A stretch of 64,000 bases of DNA, taken from positions 1 through 64,000 of the forward strand of contig MCFE01000165.1 of the NCBI GenBank assembly GCA_002104905.1, written 5' to 3'. This DNA comes from Basidiobolus meristosporus CBS 931.73. Lineage: Eukaryota; Basidiobolomycota; Basidiobolomycetes; Basidiobolales; Basidiobolaceae. The translations under genes were made by a program, and so were the position numbers. Each line of letters opens with the position of its first letter. Positions within the stretch are counted from its first letter, which is position 1. The notes beneath the pieces are model-generated. The model ran no database searches. It was not told where the DNA came from and saw only the letters and a program-made list of their open reading frames with translations. Shown one piece after another: positions 45,301-55,868 of this stretch.

Positions 45301-46977
45301 ATCATTCCGGTACTAATGCCCGGAGATCCAATTGGACTAGAAATAGACCAAATTACTATATCAATGAGGGTACAAACTTAGCCTATGCTTATTCAGTTCA
45401 TATTGATGAGCCCCAGACTGTAAAAGAGGCCCAAAAGAGCCCTCAGACAGAGTTTTAGAGATCTGCAATGACTTAAGAATATCAGGCCCTGATGGAAAAT
45501 CAAACTTGGGACTTAGTCAAATTACCAATCAACCCATTGTCAATTGGATGCAGATGGGTTAATAAGACAAAATACAAGGCTGACAGTTCAATTGAAAGAT
45601 ACAATGCAAGACTTGTGGCTTAAGGATACTCTCAAGCAGAAGGACTTGACTATACTGAGACCTTTGCACTGGTAGCCAATTTTAATTCTATCAGATTAAT
45701 ATTGGCTATTGCAGCCAAATATAAGTTTTTTATTCCTCAAATGGATGTCAAAGCTGCATTTTGGAATGGGGAACTTGATGAGGGTGTGTATTTGGACCAG
45801 CCTGATGGGTTTGTTGACCAAGATATCCCCCATTTGGTCTGCAAGCTTATAAAGTCAATGTATGATCTCAAACAATGACCAAGAGCCTGGAATTTCAAGA
45901 TAGACTCTGATTTGGAGTCATTGAGCTTCAAAAGGAGTAATTCTGACTATAGTATATACTATAAGCCAGATAGAGCAAGTCCAGTTCTATCAGCTCAATA
46001 TGTGGATGATCTTATTACAGCCACTAATAACCTAGAGGCATTGGAAGAGACTAAATCCAGCCTATCTAAGGAGTTCAAGATGTCTAATCTGGGAGAACTC
46101 AGTTACTACTTAGGGATTACGTTCTCCATAGACAGAAGTACCCTGACTATCACTCTAAGCCAATTCAAGTATATTCAAGATGCACTAAAGAAGTACCAGA
46201 TGGAAGACTGTAAGCTGGCAGCTACCCCAATGGAGACAATCCTTAACTTGGTCAAAACTCAACCAAATCAAGAGAGCTTGGTGCCATCTGAAAGCCCCAA
46301 CTATGTATATTAATATATGGTTTGCAGACTGATGTGTATTATGCTTAGAACAGGTACAGATATCTCATATTCAGTAGGAGTTGTCAGCCAGCATAATCTG
46401 AACTATGGATCTGATCATATTGCAGCAGTTGAGCAGATTTTTAGATACCTAAAAGGAACTGCTGATATTTGCTTAAGATACACTATAGAGACTCAGAACA
46501 GGATCTTGTGGGATAGTCTGATACTGATTGGGGACAAAACTCAGAAGACAAAAGTTCCACCACAGAATACACCTTTCTTTACTGTCAAGGAGCAATTTCA
46601 TGGAATTCAAGAGAGCAACCAACTGTAGCACTTTCTACAACAGAAGCAGAGTATATGGCAGCCTGTGAAGCTACAAAAGCAGCAATGAGGGTAACAAAAC
46701 TTTTTACAGATTTAGGCCTATGTCAAAAAATGCCTAATATTTTATTTAAAGATAATCAAGGATGAATACTATTATGTAGAAATTCAGCTTTTCATGCTAG
46801 AGCTAAGCACATAGATATTAGACATCATTTCATATGTGAAGCTATAGGGAATAACTTAGTTAGCTTAGTTTACTGTCCTTCAGATGAAATGATTGCAGAC
46901 ATATCTACAAACCATTAGCTAGAGACAAGTTTGAATATCTTAGGTCAAAATTAGGACTAGTCAGTATCAACACTTAG
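42331..46977 (+). pseudogene. Gag-Pol of copia D, heavily mutated
   Basis: Gag start at 42331 (MFTTAITGIFPFAEKL). Recognisable are the pre-integrase HRRLGRINFDYLRK (about 43545), integrase IDDYTGYTW (about 43797), RT with QYVDDLI (about 45996), and RNase H with a degenerate STTEAEY (about 46640). It ends before the PPT with SIN-T stop at 46977. There are more than ten stops or shifts; the foldback at 44416-45151 sits in the linker between integrase and RT. It is the most decayed of the four copia copies together with B. Confidence 0.88.
44416..45151. mobile_element. Palindromic foldback element inside copia D
   Basis: Two arms of about 345 bp are reverse complements (TAGACTTGTTC at the left end, GAACAAGTCTA at the right end) around a spacer of about 40 bp (44763-44804). 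The innermost 110 bp or so are almost identical. The motif agtgcca/tggcact recurs inside each arm. No coding frame. Flanks continue the copia D reading (cacaaaa / agatgatgacaaaaatct). The target duplication is not clear. Confidence 0.85.
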
Positions 46978-46988
46978 CTGAGTAGGGG

Positions 46989-47319
46989 TGTTTTAAAAAC
47001 TTGTAATTCCACCTAAATGTTCACCTAAGTTAGTCACTTTGATCATTACCTTCAAATCCTAGAGAATACTGTCCAAATTTCTTGCTAGGATTTACTTGGA
47101 ATATTTACCCAAAACATGAAAATTAGATAAGTTGTCCAAACAGCCCCAAACTTTGCACACATGTTCTTGGGACCTTCTCTAACCTATTCTATGTGTTTGC
47201 TATGCCAGGAACATGTAAATGTATAAATACTACTTTTACATTCAATAAATCATTAAGTGAATACCACATAATCTACTTGTCCCCCAATCACTTCCAATAT
47301 CTCCAAGACCCTTACAACA
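46989..47319 (+). repeat. 3' LTR of copia D
   Basis: 331 bp, TGTTTTAAAAAC to CCTTACAACA; like the 3' LTR of A it lacks the segment around the acctggtatt motif. Confidence 0.85.
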
Positions 47320-47454
47320 GAAATAAGCCATCAGATTTTGAGCCAGTATTCATATACTACAAAGTATCTCAAGAATAGCAAAAGCTACTAATGGCAGAAG
47401 AACAAGGGTGCCATGGCATAATAGCCAGTGGTATCTCTAAGAGCCTGTTACAAG

Positions 47455-47830
47455 TGTGAGTACTATGTGTAGTACCCACCCTCTGCCCAAGAGTTCACCC
47501 AGAGTCCTAACCAAAGCTCCCCCAGTATCCTCCCTATGGTTCCTTCATGCATGCTTACTCTAATTCCTATACAAGCCTGGTTGAGACACTTACCATAGCA
47601 GGAAGGTGTTCATACCCCTATTTTATAACACACTGTCAATCACCTATGCCCCTCCCAGTGAGATATTTACATCTGATTGAGTCAAGACTGTAAGAAGGGT
47701 TTTATTAAATGTAATCAACACAAGTCTCTAGTATCTTACTACCTTCTACTGGAAGCTGTTCTCAACCAAGTAGTACTGACTTGACCTACAAGCTCTCCCA
47801 ACTATTAAGTACAGTCAGTAATTATCCCCA
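47455..47830 (+). repeat. 5' LTR of the gypsy relic
   Basis: 376 bp, TGTGAGTACT to TTATCCCCA; homologous to the solo LTR at 37350-37736. Confidence 0.75.
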
Positions 47831-49389
47831 AATTTGGTGCTGTAACTGTGGAAACAAGCACAATTGAGGTAATGACTACTACAATCAAGCTAAAAGCATA
47901 TAAAGGGAAGAGAGACAAAGCCATTGAGCAATTTGATAGGTTTGAGAGCATTGCAGTTGATGTCAGATGGGACAATAATGAGAAAGTAATAGAGTTAGCA
48001 AGATATATGGAAGGGTCAGCATGTCAATGACACTATGGGTTGGAAGATGCAATTAAAGGCAGCTAGGATGCACTGGTAGAAGCCTATAAGACATGCTTTC
48101 TATATTCCACAGGATATCACTATGAAGCCCCTCCAGTATTCTTACAGAAGAAAAGCAGTGAGGGCTACAAAGCTTACACTGAACTACTACTTCAACAAGT
48201 GCAATGTCCCCCAAAGGATAAAATGGCCTATCAACAGCTCATGAGGCATCACATCATGGGCTTAGAAAACAAAATAAGACTTACAGCATCCAAAGAGCAA
48301 CAGGTATGTAAAAAACTGCTAGTGTTGGTTGAACAAGTAAGAGGTGTTATCTTGCTATGGGGGCTATCCTTTGGTGATAGGTGTGAATAAAGAATAGAGA
48401 TCCTTTTTAAGAAAGAAAACGTTGCCTCCCAAAGACTGGGAGTCTGTGAGATTACAACAAAAGGTCCAAGACCTCTTGATCAATAATGCCTAAGAAGACC
48501 TCAAAGAAAGCAAAAAACTCTGGGAAGCTGCTGTAGAACTAAAGGCCCAGGTACAAGCCCTGACCCAACAGATGGAACAACCACAACAATGGTATCTGTT
48601 TATGATATGTGGAGAAATAGGACACTGGGCTCACAAATGTGAAAACCAACATGGACAAGAACCTTTACTAGAGACAAAGGAGAAGCAGGTGTCAAAAAAC
48701 AGAGTCCCTCACCAGAAGGCCAACGGGACTCAATTAATGTAAGCCCTCCAGTTTGAGCAGTAAAAGTTCAGCAGAAGTGTCAATATGATGCCATAGCTCA
48801 CTGGTCTGGCTGATGAAAACTGAAGACTTCACCAGCTGACTAGCAAGCTGGACCCTCCAACTGCAGGAACATGACCTGAAAGTAACTCACCACACTGGCA
48901 AGAAACACCTGGATGCAGACTTCCTCAGTTGCTATGCTCTTTGCCAAATATCTGTCAGTGGCAATTACAAGAACATGATCTGCTTCAAAAGAAGGCAGAA
49001 GTATCCTGAACATGTTGTTACAAGCTAACAGAACAGAGAATCTCAAAGGAAATGTTATGTTGTATTACAATTAGTTTGGGGCTTGTTCTACAATGTAGAG
49101 GCTAATCAGCAATATACAACAACTTCCAGTATGCTAATACTGAAATAGTTTATTGGGAATTTGATTTACCAATAGAAGATATAACTTTCACTGATATCCT
49201 CAATCTTAGGCTCAAAATATACTATAGGCAGTATTTCTCACTTCTACAGCAGTGTTCCAACCTTCTGTTGACTATTGGGCTTATTTACTTTTATAGTAAC
49301 CTTTCCTTATTTGGAAGTCACTCTCCTTTTTGAGAAATTATTTCCTAATATGGATATTTTGGAACTCCCCTTTAGCCTCAAGGGGTGTG

Positions 49390-49560
49390 TTGTAGAAGTC
49401 TCTAAAGGTGTTTCTAAAGGGGTGTCTTTAGAGTAAAGGGTCATCTTGTAGTGGTCTCTAAAGTGGGCTTTACACTGAAGAGGTGCCTAAAGGGGCTTCT
49501 TTAGAGTAAAGGGGTTTCTTAAAGGGGTGTCTTAAGAGTAAAGAGGTTTCTTAGAGAGGA
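49390..49560. repeat. Degenerate minisatellite (aaaggggtgtcttt-like)
   Basis: Variants of taaaggggtgtctttagag recur about eight times with variable spacing. Confidence 0.7.
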
Positions 49561-50208
49561 CTTTTCTAACAGAAAAGTGGTAGTTTCTTGTAGAACTTAT
49601 ATTGGATTCTTGTGAGCTTTGCTGTCTCTTGACTGATGTAGCACTAATCAAAGTCAGAATACTCAACAGTGCAAGTGATGCAGGGGAAGTCTTATAACCT
49701 TTAAACTTGTGATTGTAATGTGGAGATGCTGGAAAGAGAGGTTCTACCTTTATTTTTCAGCTGGGGAAGTCATATATATGAAAATTCTGAAGGATCAGAG
49801 TTATTGGGTGATTGTGCAAGCAATACATGTGATACAAGTCTAAAACTCTGCAGTGGCTCAGATTGTACATAGGCGCAGCACCTGTGAGAATCTAACATGA
49901 TTTGATTGGCGGGTTCTGAAGTTACATGTGATCAAAATCACCATAGTAATCCTAGTAATAGAGGCCTAGTATATATAATAATTGGACTCTTTTGGTCATA
50001 ACTCCTTGACTATTGATTCAAATGAGCTGTAAATTGAAATATATGTTGGCTACTGCATGTTCTATATGAAATAATATTCTTGGGTGTATTGCTTGTCAGG
50101 GTCTGGAGCATTTGTCTTTCAAAGTTGTAAATTCTTGATCTTTGACATGTGTGTTACAATAGCAAAAAGCAAAATAAAGAAATGAGTTCAATATTGGTTT
50201 TGAGATGT

Positions 50209-50238
50209 TGTGGTAATGGAAAGGATTCCATTACCACA
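50209..50238. other. Perfect hairpin
   Basis: tgtggtaatgga and tccattaccaca form 12-bp arms around a 6-base loop. Function unknown. Confidence 0.75.
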
Positions 50239-51835
50239 GAAATGGTGTCTGTAAAAAATACAAAAATATCAACAATAGTTGTTTTGAGATCATTTCAGAG
50301 CCACGGTACCCCTGCTAGCTGCCCATGAAGAAATCATGCAAGTAAGACATACGTAATTAGGACAAGCTAACCCCCTTACAACATATAAGATGTTAACAAA
50401 GATGTTTTATTGGAAAATATGATGAGCAACATTAAAAATACATTACAAAGATGCACCACCTGCAAAAGATTTAACTGGAGTCAGAAGATAGGGACAATGG
50501 CACCAATATTGGTTGACCTACCCTTCCCCCAAGTGGGGATCAGCTTTGTTAGCCACTTAATGAAAACAACAAAAGGAGAACAATATGGGATAGTTGCTAC
50601 ATATTATTTCTCAGAGTGAGTAGAAGCCCAAGCCATCCAGAACAAAAGTCAGAAGGCAACTACCTAATTCATACCAGAACACCTTATATGCCAGCATGGA
50701 TATCATCATTTATTCCTGTGTGACAGCTGTGGTTTGTTCCTGAACAACACCATGGCCCACCTGTGCAAAGTGAGGGGCATGAAGAAGATATTCATGGCCA
50801 CATATTACCTTTAGACTAACAAATTAACCAAGAGGATGGACCAGATGTATTGCTGCATATTAGAGAACCTTCACTGGGAATTTCCCCAGTCATGGGCTGA
50901 GCTGCACCCACTGACACTCCTAGCAGTATATACAACACCTAATGAAGCAACAGGTTTCTCCCTGTATGAAATTCTGTGTGGATGAAAACCCAAGTGGTGT
51001 GAAGAAGAAGAATCAATAATGAGGGTATCCCCCTGTCAACATATAACAACTATATAGAAAGGCTGTTGCACTGTATCACCTACTTAAACATAAATTCATA
51101 TGCATGAGAAGTAAGAGAAACAGTTGGGTTAGGAAGCAAGGAGTGTAAAAAGAGACAGTAGCAATCAATGCACTTAAACATAGGAGGTGGCCAAGTGTTT
51201 AGGACTGAGCAATGAGGGAATTGGCAGAGAACCAATTCAATGCCACATATGTATTCTTATAATCAGAAATGTGAACAAGGTTTTGGTGAAATCTGAAGTG
51301 CAATTTTTTTAACAGTCTCCACATGGTGTTCTAATAAGGTTAATACCACTTAGTCATAGGTTTTTAATTTTGTGATGGCCTTTGATAGTATCACCTCAAG
51401 TACTTCTCACAGGGTGAAGCAACAACTCATCATTCAAGTAAAGTCACTTACCAAGAGCACTGTATAGTTACACATGGATATGCTTGCCTGACTGGCTAAC
51501 ATGTCTCTAATACTGTATGAAAGATATATTGGTCTTGCAGGTGGATCCAATTCAGATTAGCCTTTAGCATCCTGTCAGCAGATCATTATATTAATGGCTG
51601 CTTGGAACTAATGACCCTGTGCACAATCTTATGACAGGATCACAATGACATTTTGCTAATTTACTACCAAATAAAGGGATAAAACTTGACAAGATTTGAT
51701 ATATGCTGCAACAATAACTGCATTGTATTGTTGTAGCCTTTTTGTGCTCTACAACTACTTTAAGTGGATCCAACTGGTCAGGACACCCAATTGCCTTATA
51801 TGGCAAGAAACTTTACGGTATTTTGGTGGCCTCAC

Positions 51836-53290
51836 AGCAAGACTCTGATGGCATTATATAGGCAGTATGACAGCCTACAGCTGGTTCGGTATAATGCTAC
51901 CATACTGATTTACCAAATGGTATTTCCTTTTTCTACCTCCACATGTGCAATTCATATATTCAACTGTAGAATCACCCCTTTGTATTTGCTTACCCACTGC
52001 TACCTTGGGTATTCTACATATAGTTCAAATCAAAAAAAACTATGGCCTCCTGCTTACTAACCACTACAAATACGCACACCTGCTGCAATTGACATACTTC
52101 TATCACCTCAACTTTACAACTTTTTAGTGTGATACTTGCAAAGTTGCCATATACCTTGCATTGCTGGTAACATATACTTCTTGCAAATGTATGCTTGGTT
52201 GTTGCCACTTCTGCCATGAATATCTCCTGAATATCTGCAAATAACTACTTGATATTTAGCCAATATATTCCTTCTCCCTGCTGGATTCTAGTCCCCCTTA
52301 TAGGTGTGCTCTGGCTTTTGTTTATGTAAGCTCCATACTGAATTGTGTAGAAGTTGGCTTGTGGCCAAGAGAAATCTAGCATACCTTCTTAGAGTTTTCC
52401 TAATAAAAATTGGTTGCTTGTTGCACTCAACCTGGCGTTACATTACTTGGCTGATACCCACACATTGGGGCTGCTTACCTTATTAATGCCAAAGGCATAG
52501 GTGTCTTCATGTGCACATCTGATCTTTGAGCTTCCAACTCTTCCTGCCTTTCCACTGGCATATGTATTATATGGCACAAAACTTGACAGTATTTCAACAG
52601 CCTCACTACAAGACTTTGATGGCATTATTATGGCAGTATGGTGGCCTACAGCTAGTTCTGCAAAATACTACCATACCAATTTAACAAATGGTATTTCCTT
52701 TTTTTACCTTCACTTGTGCAGTTCATATATTCCACCGCAGAATCACCATTCTTTATTTGCTTACCCATTGCTATCCTAGGTATTTTACTTATAGCTCAAA
52801 TCAAAAAAATATGTCTTTCCGCTTACTAACCTTTACAAACATGCACACCTACTGCAATTGACATACTAATACCACCTCAACTTTAGGGCATTTTAGTGTA
52901 ATACTTGCAAAGTTGCCATATACCTTGTATTGCTAGTAACATATGCATCTTGTAAACATATGCTGGTTGCTGTCACTTCTGCTATGAATACCTCCTACAT
53001 ATCTGCAAAGAACCTTTTGGTATTTAGTAATATAATCCTTCTCCCTGCTGGCTTCTACTCCCACTTTTTAGGTGTGCTCCGGCTCTTGTTTGTGTGAATT
53101 CCACATTAAATGGAGCAGAAATTGGCTTGTGACCAAGAGAAACCTGGCATACTTTGGAAGAGTTTTCTTAATAAGAAACAGTTGCTTGTTGAACCCAACT
53201 CAACTTTGAACTACCAGACTGCTTACCCATACATTGGGGCTGCTTAGCTTCTTAATGCCATTGATATAGGTGTCTTCATGTGCACATCTG
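51836..53290. repeat. Tandem duplication of about 765 bp inside Plavaka copy 3
   Basis: ggcctcacagcaagactctgatggc at 51830 recurs as gcctcactacaagactttgatggc at about 52600, and cattggggctgcttac at 52464 recurs at about 53233. The junction is near 52545. Confidence 0.7.
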
Positions 53291-54860
53291 TCCTTGGAAT
53301 TATCCAACTCTTCCTGGCTGCCCTTGATGAGCCAACTCATTACATCCATGATGGACTTGAAGGCAGTACTCTTGATGAAATTGGGATATGGTAGTACTTG
53401 CAACTTGACTTGTAGTCCTATCTTCCCACACATCTGCTCCATAGGAAACTCCTAAAAGGTGAAGCAAGGCCCAATATTTTCCTCACGCCACGCAAGGAAG
53501 AGTAGGGAATGGATATATTAGTGAAATAGATCTACATATTCAGCTTGATGTTTGTAGTATAGCTGCCCAAATCCTGTGACAGACTCCTAACACAAAAGCG
53601 GTAGATGCATCTAGTAATCCACCTCTGGATAAATATTCCTACAGTGTGCACATATGAACCCCAATGCTTCTGATGTGCTCTTGGTAGAAATGGTTCAGAA
53701 GGCCAGTTAAATAAATATATATCCAGTTTATCCAGTGATTGCACTGTATTATTACCCATATGTATGAGTGCTGGTTGGAGCCTGTGAGAAGTACTTAGGG
53801 TAGCAGATAATCTGTAATATCCTGCCAATTCTTTCAAGCTTCTCTTGTATCTTGAAGGGCCCACCTAGCTTGAATTGCCCCATTTACTGTTATGCTGCTG
53901 CAAAGCATTTAGATTTGATCTAGTGATGGATACAGGTAGTTTTCCAGGTTGGACAGTGATTTAGGTCTATCAGATTTCTACTCTGATACTCTAAGATAGG
54001 CAGCAGATTCATATTGATGTAAATAAATGACCATCTGGATTTGTTGGTAGAGTACCTGTTTAACGAGATTTCATTGAGTGCCAAGGCAAAATGCATGGTC
54101 ATACATACCTCCTAAGTAGCCCTTGCTTCTTAGCTAATTGTGATAGCCCTCATATATAATGGATATGTTTGAGCTTGATTGATACAAAGTGTGGTACTTG
54201 ACAGCTTCACAAAGTTTGAGGAACTGTCCAAGCTTCTTTAGATGGGGTATTACCAGAATATATCTTGAGTACCAACAATGACTTCCCCTAATGCTGGTAG
54301 ATTCCTGACAAGTGGGACACCTTGCAATGGTGGCATTTTCTGATGTAAATGTCATGCAACTGTTAACACATGCTGATATCAGGATGGTCTCTAGGTTAAA
54401 TTTTACCAGCTGCAAGACAGTTGTCCATTTGTACCATGTATATGGTGAGTAGCATTCTGGGATAATTTTGGTGCAAAGTAGTACTAAAGCCTCAAAGCCC
54501 CCATTACTGATATTTGTGCAAATGCGCCACTTCCCTGGCCACAACATCACATCATTTACCAGTAGATGGATTACTAGGCTCACTTGGCTCCATAGAGTAT
54601 CCTTGGCATTTTTTACCAGAGGTGTTTTCTCTTTTCATATTGGAATTTTGACAAGCACATGAAGGGTACTGTTGTTAGGAGAGATAGGCTCACAATCCAC
54701 CAGTGAGCATTCTTTGTCAGAGCTATCACTCTGCATGCCATACTCAGAAGGCTGAGGTGAGCCTAAAGGCATTTCAAGCTCACCTGACTCTTTTTGTGCA
54801 AGGTGCCAAATATGGCCAGGTGCCCATGGAGAAGTGTCAACTGGCTGGCAAGACACTATT
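53200..54860 (-). pseudogene. Plavaka-type transposase remnant, copy 3
   Basis: It carries the same blocks as copy 2: SACVNSCMTF with RCPTCQES (about 54310-54370), YILVIPHLKKL, ALALNEISLNRYSTNKS with WSFIYINMNLLP, LPRAHQKHWGSYV (about 53640-53690) and FPMEQMCGKIG (about 53420-53440). The WPLILIN core is more eroded than in copy 2 and the GPKS segment is deleted. Many frame changes. Confidence 0.78.
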
Positions 54861-55254
54861 AGTACAGTTGTGACTGATGAGTGGTAAAATATGACCTGTG
54901 TGACAAAACACTGGCCATGATCCTTGTAACACTTTGTATGCTGCCTGTGTGCTTCAAGGCTGAGAGACTTGCTGCAATAGCCATATTGTCATTTTCTCTT
55001 CTCTTACAGCATTGAATCAAAGTAGTCTTGGCCATAGGGCAAAGAGTTTGACAATCAACAATTTAACAGTATTGTATCACTTTTGGTCAATACCCATCTA
55101 AATTTAAGACAGTCTTGTATTTGAGACATTGCACTTACATATATGTAAGATTCAATGTTGACCCACTATAGCAAGCATTACAAATTAAGCTGTGGCACTA
55201 TATACATATTTATAAGTAACATCATTTCCCCTTTGGTTTGACTCACTTCCATAT

Positions 55255-55504
55255 ATATACTGCCAAAAGATAAAGCAAAGTTGTCTGGTTCCCAACCAAA
55301 CGCCATCACTGAAAGCAGCAGAAGCACAGTGGACCAATAGCTTGCTTTGACATTGAGAGCAACAAGCAGGGTTACAGCCAAGAAAGACCATGTTGAGAGT
55401 GTGCCCACCAAAGGTAATAATGAAGACTCCTTAGGCTCTCAGTCAAGTAGGCAATTGAGAATTTCTGCAGAGCCACAAGCTGACCATAATGCTCAGGCAG
55501 ACAA
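55255..55504 (+). pseudogene. Divergent Plavaka ORF, copy 3, part before copia C
   Basis: Homologous to 41136-41400. The ATG is replaced by CTG (actgccaaaagataaagc) and stops are present. It resumes at 60150 after the copia insertion. Confidence 0.6.
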
Positions 55505-55509
55505 GAACA

Positions 55510-55857
55510 TGTTGTAAGAGTCTTTGAGATATTGGAAGTGATTGGGAGGACAAGTAGATTATGTGGTTTTCACTTAATAATTTATTGTATGTGAAAGTAG
55601 TATTATACTTTTACCTGGTCTTGGCATTACAAGCACGCAAAATAGGTTAAGGAAGGTCTCAAGAACATGTGTGCAAAGTTTAGGGCTGTTTGGACAACTT
55701 TGAGAATTTTCATGTTCTGGGTACCTGGTATTTTGGTGAAAATATTCTAGGTAAATCCCAGCAAGGAATTTTGTCAGTGTTCTCTAGGATTTGAAGGTGA
55801 TGATCTAAGTGACTAAGTTAGGTGAATATTTAGGTGGAAATACAAACTTTTACAACA
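55510..55857 (-). repeat. 3' LTR of copia C
   Basis: 348 bp, TGTTGTAAGAGTC to CTTTTACAACA. Confidence 0.92.
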
Positions 55858-55868
55858 CTCCCACTCAG

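Larger units (their letters stand above)
41952..47319 (+). mobile_element. Ty1/copia retrotransposon D, degenerate, with foldback insertion
   Basis: LTRs 41952-42299 and 46989-47319. The PBS ggttatgagccccaagctg is at 42300-42318 and the PPT gctgagtagggg precedes the 3' LTR. Subtracting the 736-bp foldback leaves 4632 bp, equal to copia C. No matching 5-bp flank is seen (aggcc left, gaaat right). It lies in Plavaka copy 2. Confidence 0.9.
47845..51000 (+). pseudogene. Gag and Pol fragments of the gypsy relic
   Basis: Gag block at 47890-48330 (AIEQFDRFESIA, ELARYMEGSA). A zinc knuckle has lost its first Cys (FMICGEIGHWAHKC, about 48602). The RNase H end is ASWTLQLQEHDLKVTHH..GKKHLDADFLS (about 48842-48930). 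Integrase has the zinc-binding H..H (AHEEIMQVRH) and C..C (CTTCKRF, about 50455), then FVSHLMKT and LCDSCGLFLNN (about 50720). Stops occur throughout. Confidence 0.72.
47455..51250 (+). mobile_element. Ty3/gypsy retrotransposon relic
   Basis: 5' LTR 47455-47830, then a possible PBS (ttggtgctgtaactg) and degraded Gag, RNase H and integrase blocks in gypsy order. The reverse transcriptase core and 3' LTR are not recognisable. A stretch of about 1.2 kb without coding signal (49080-50280) separates RNase H from integrase. Confidence 0.7.
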
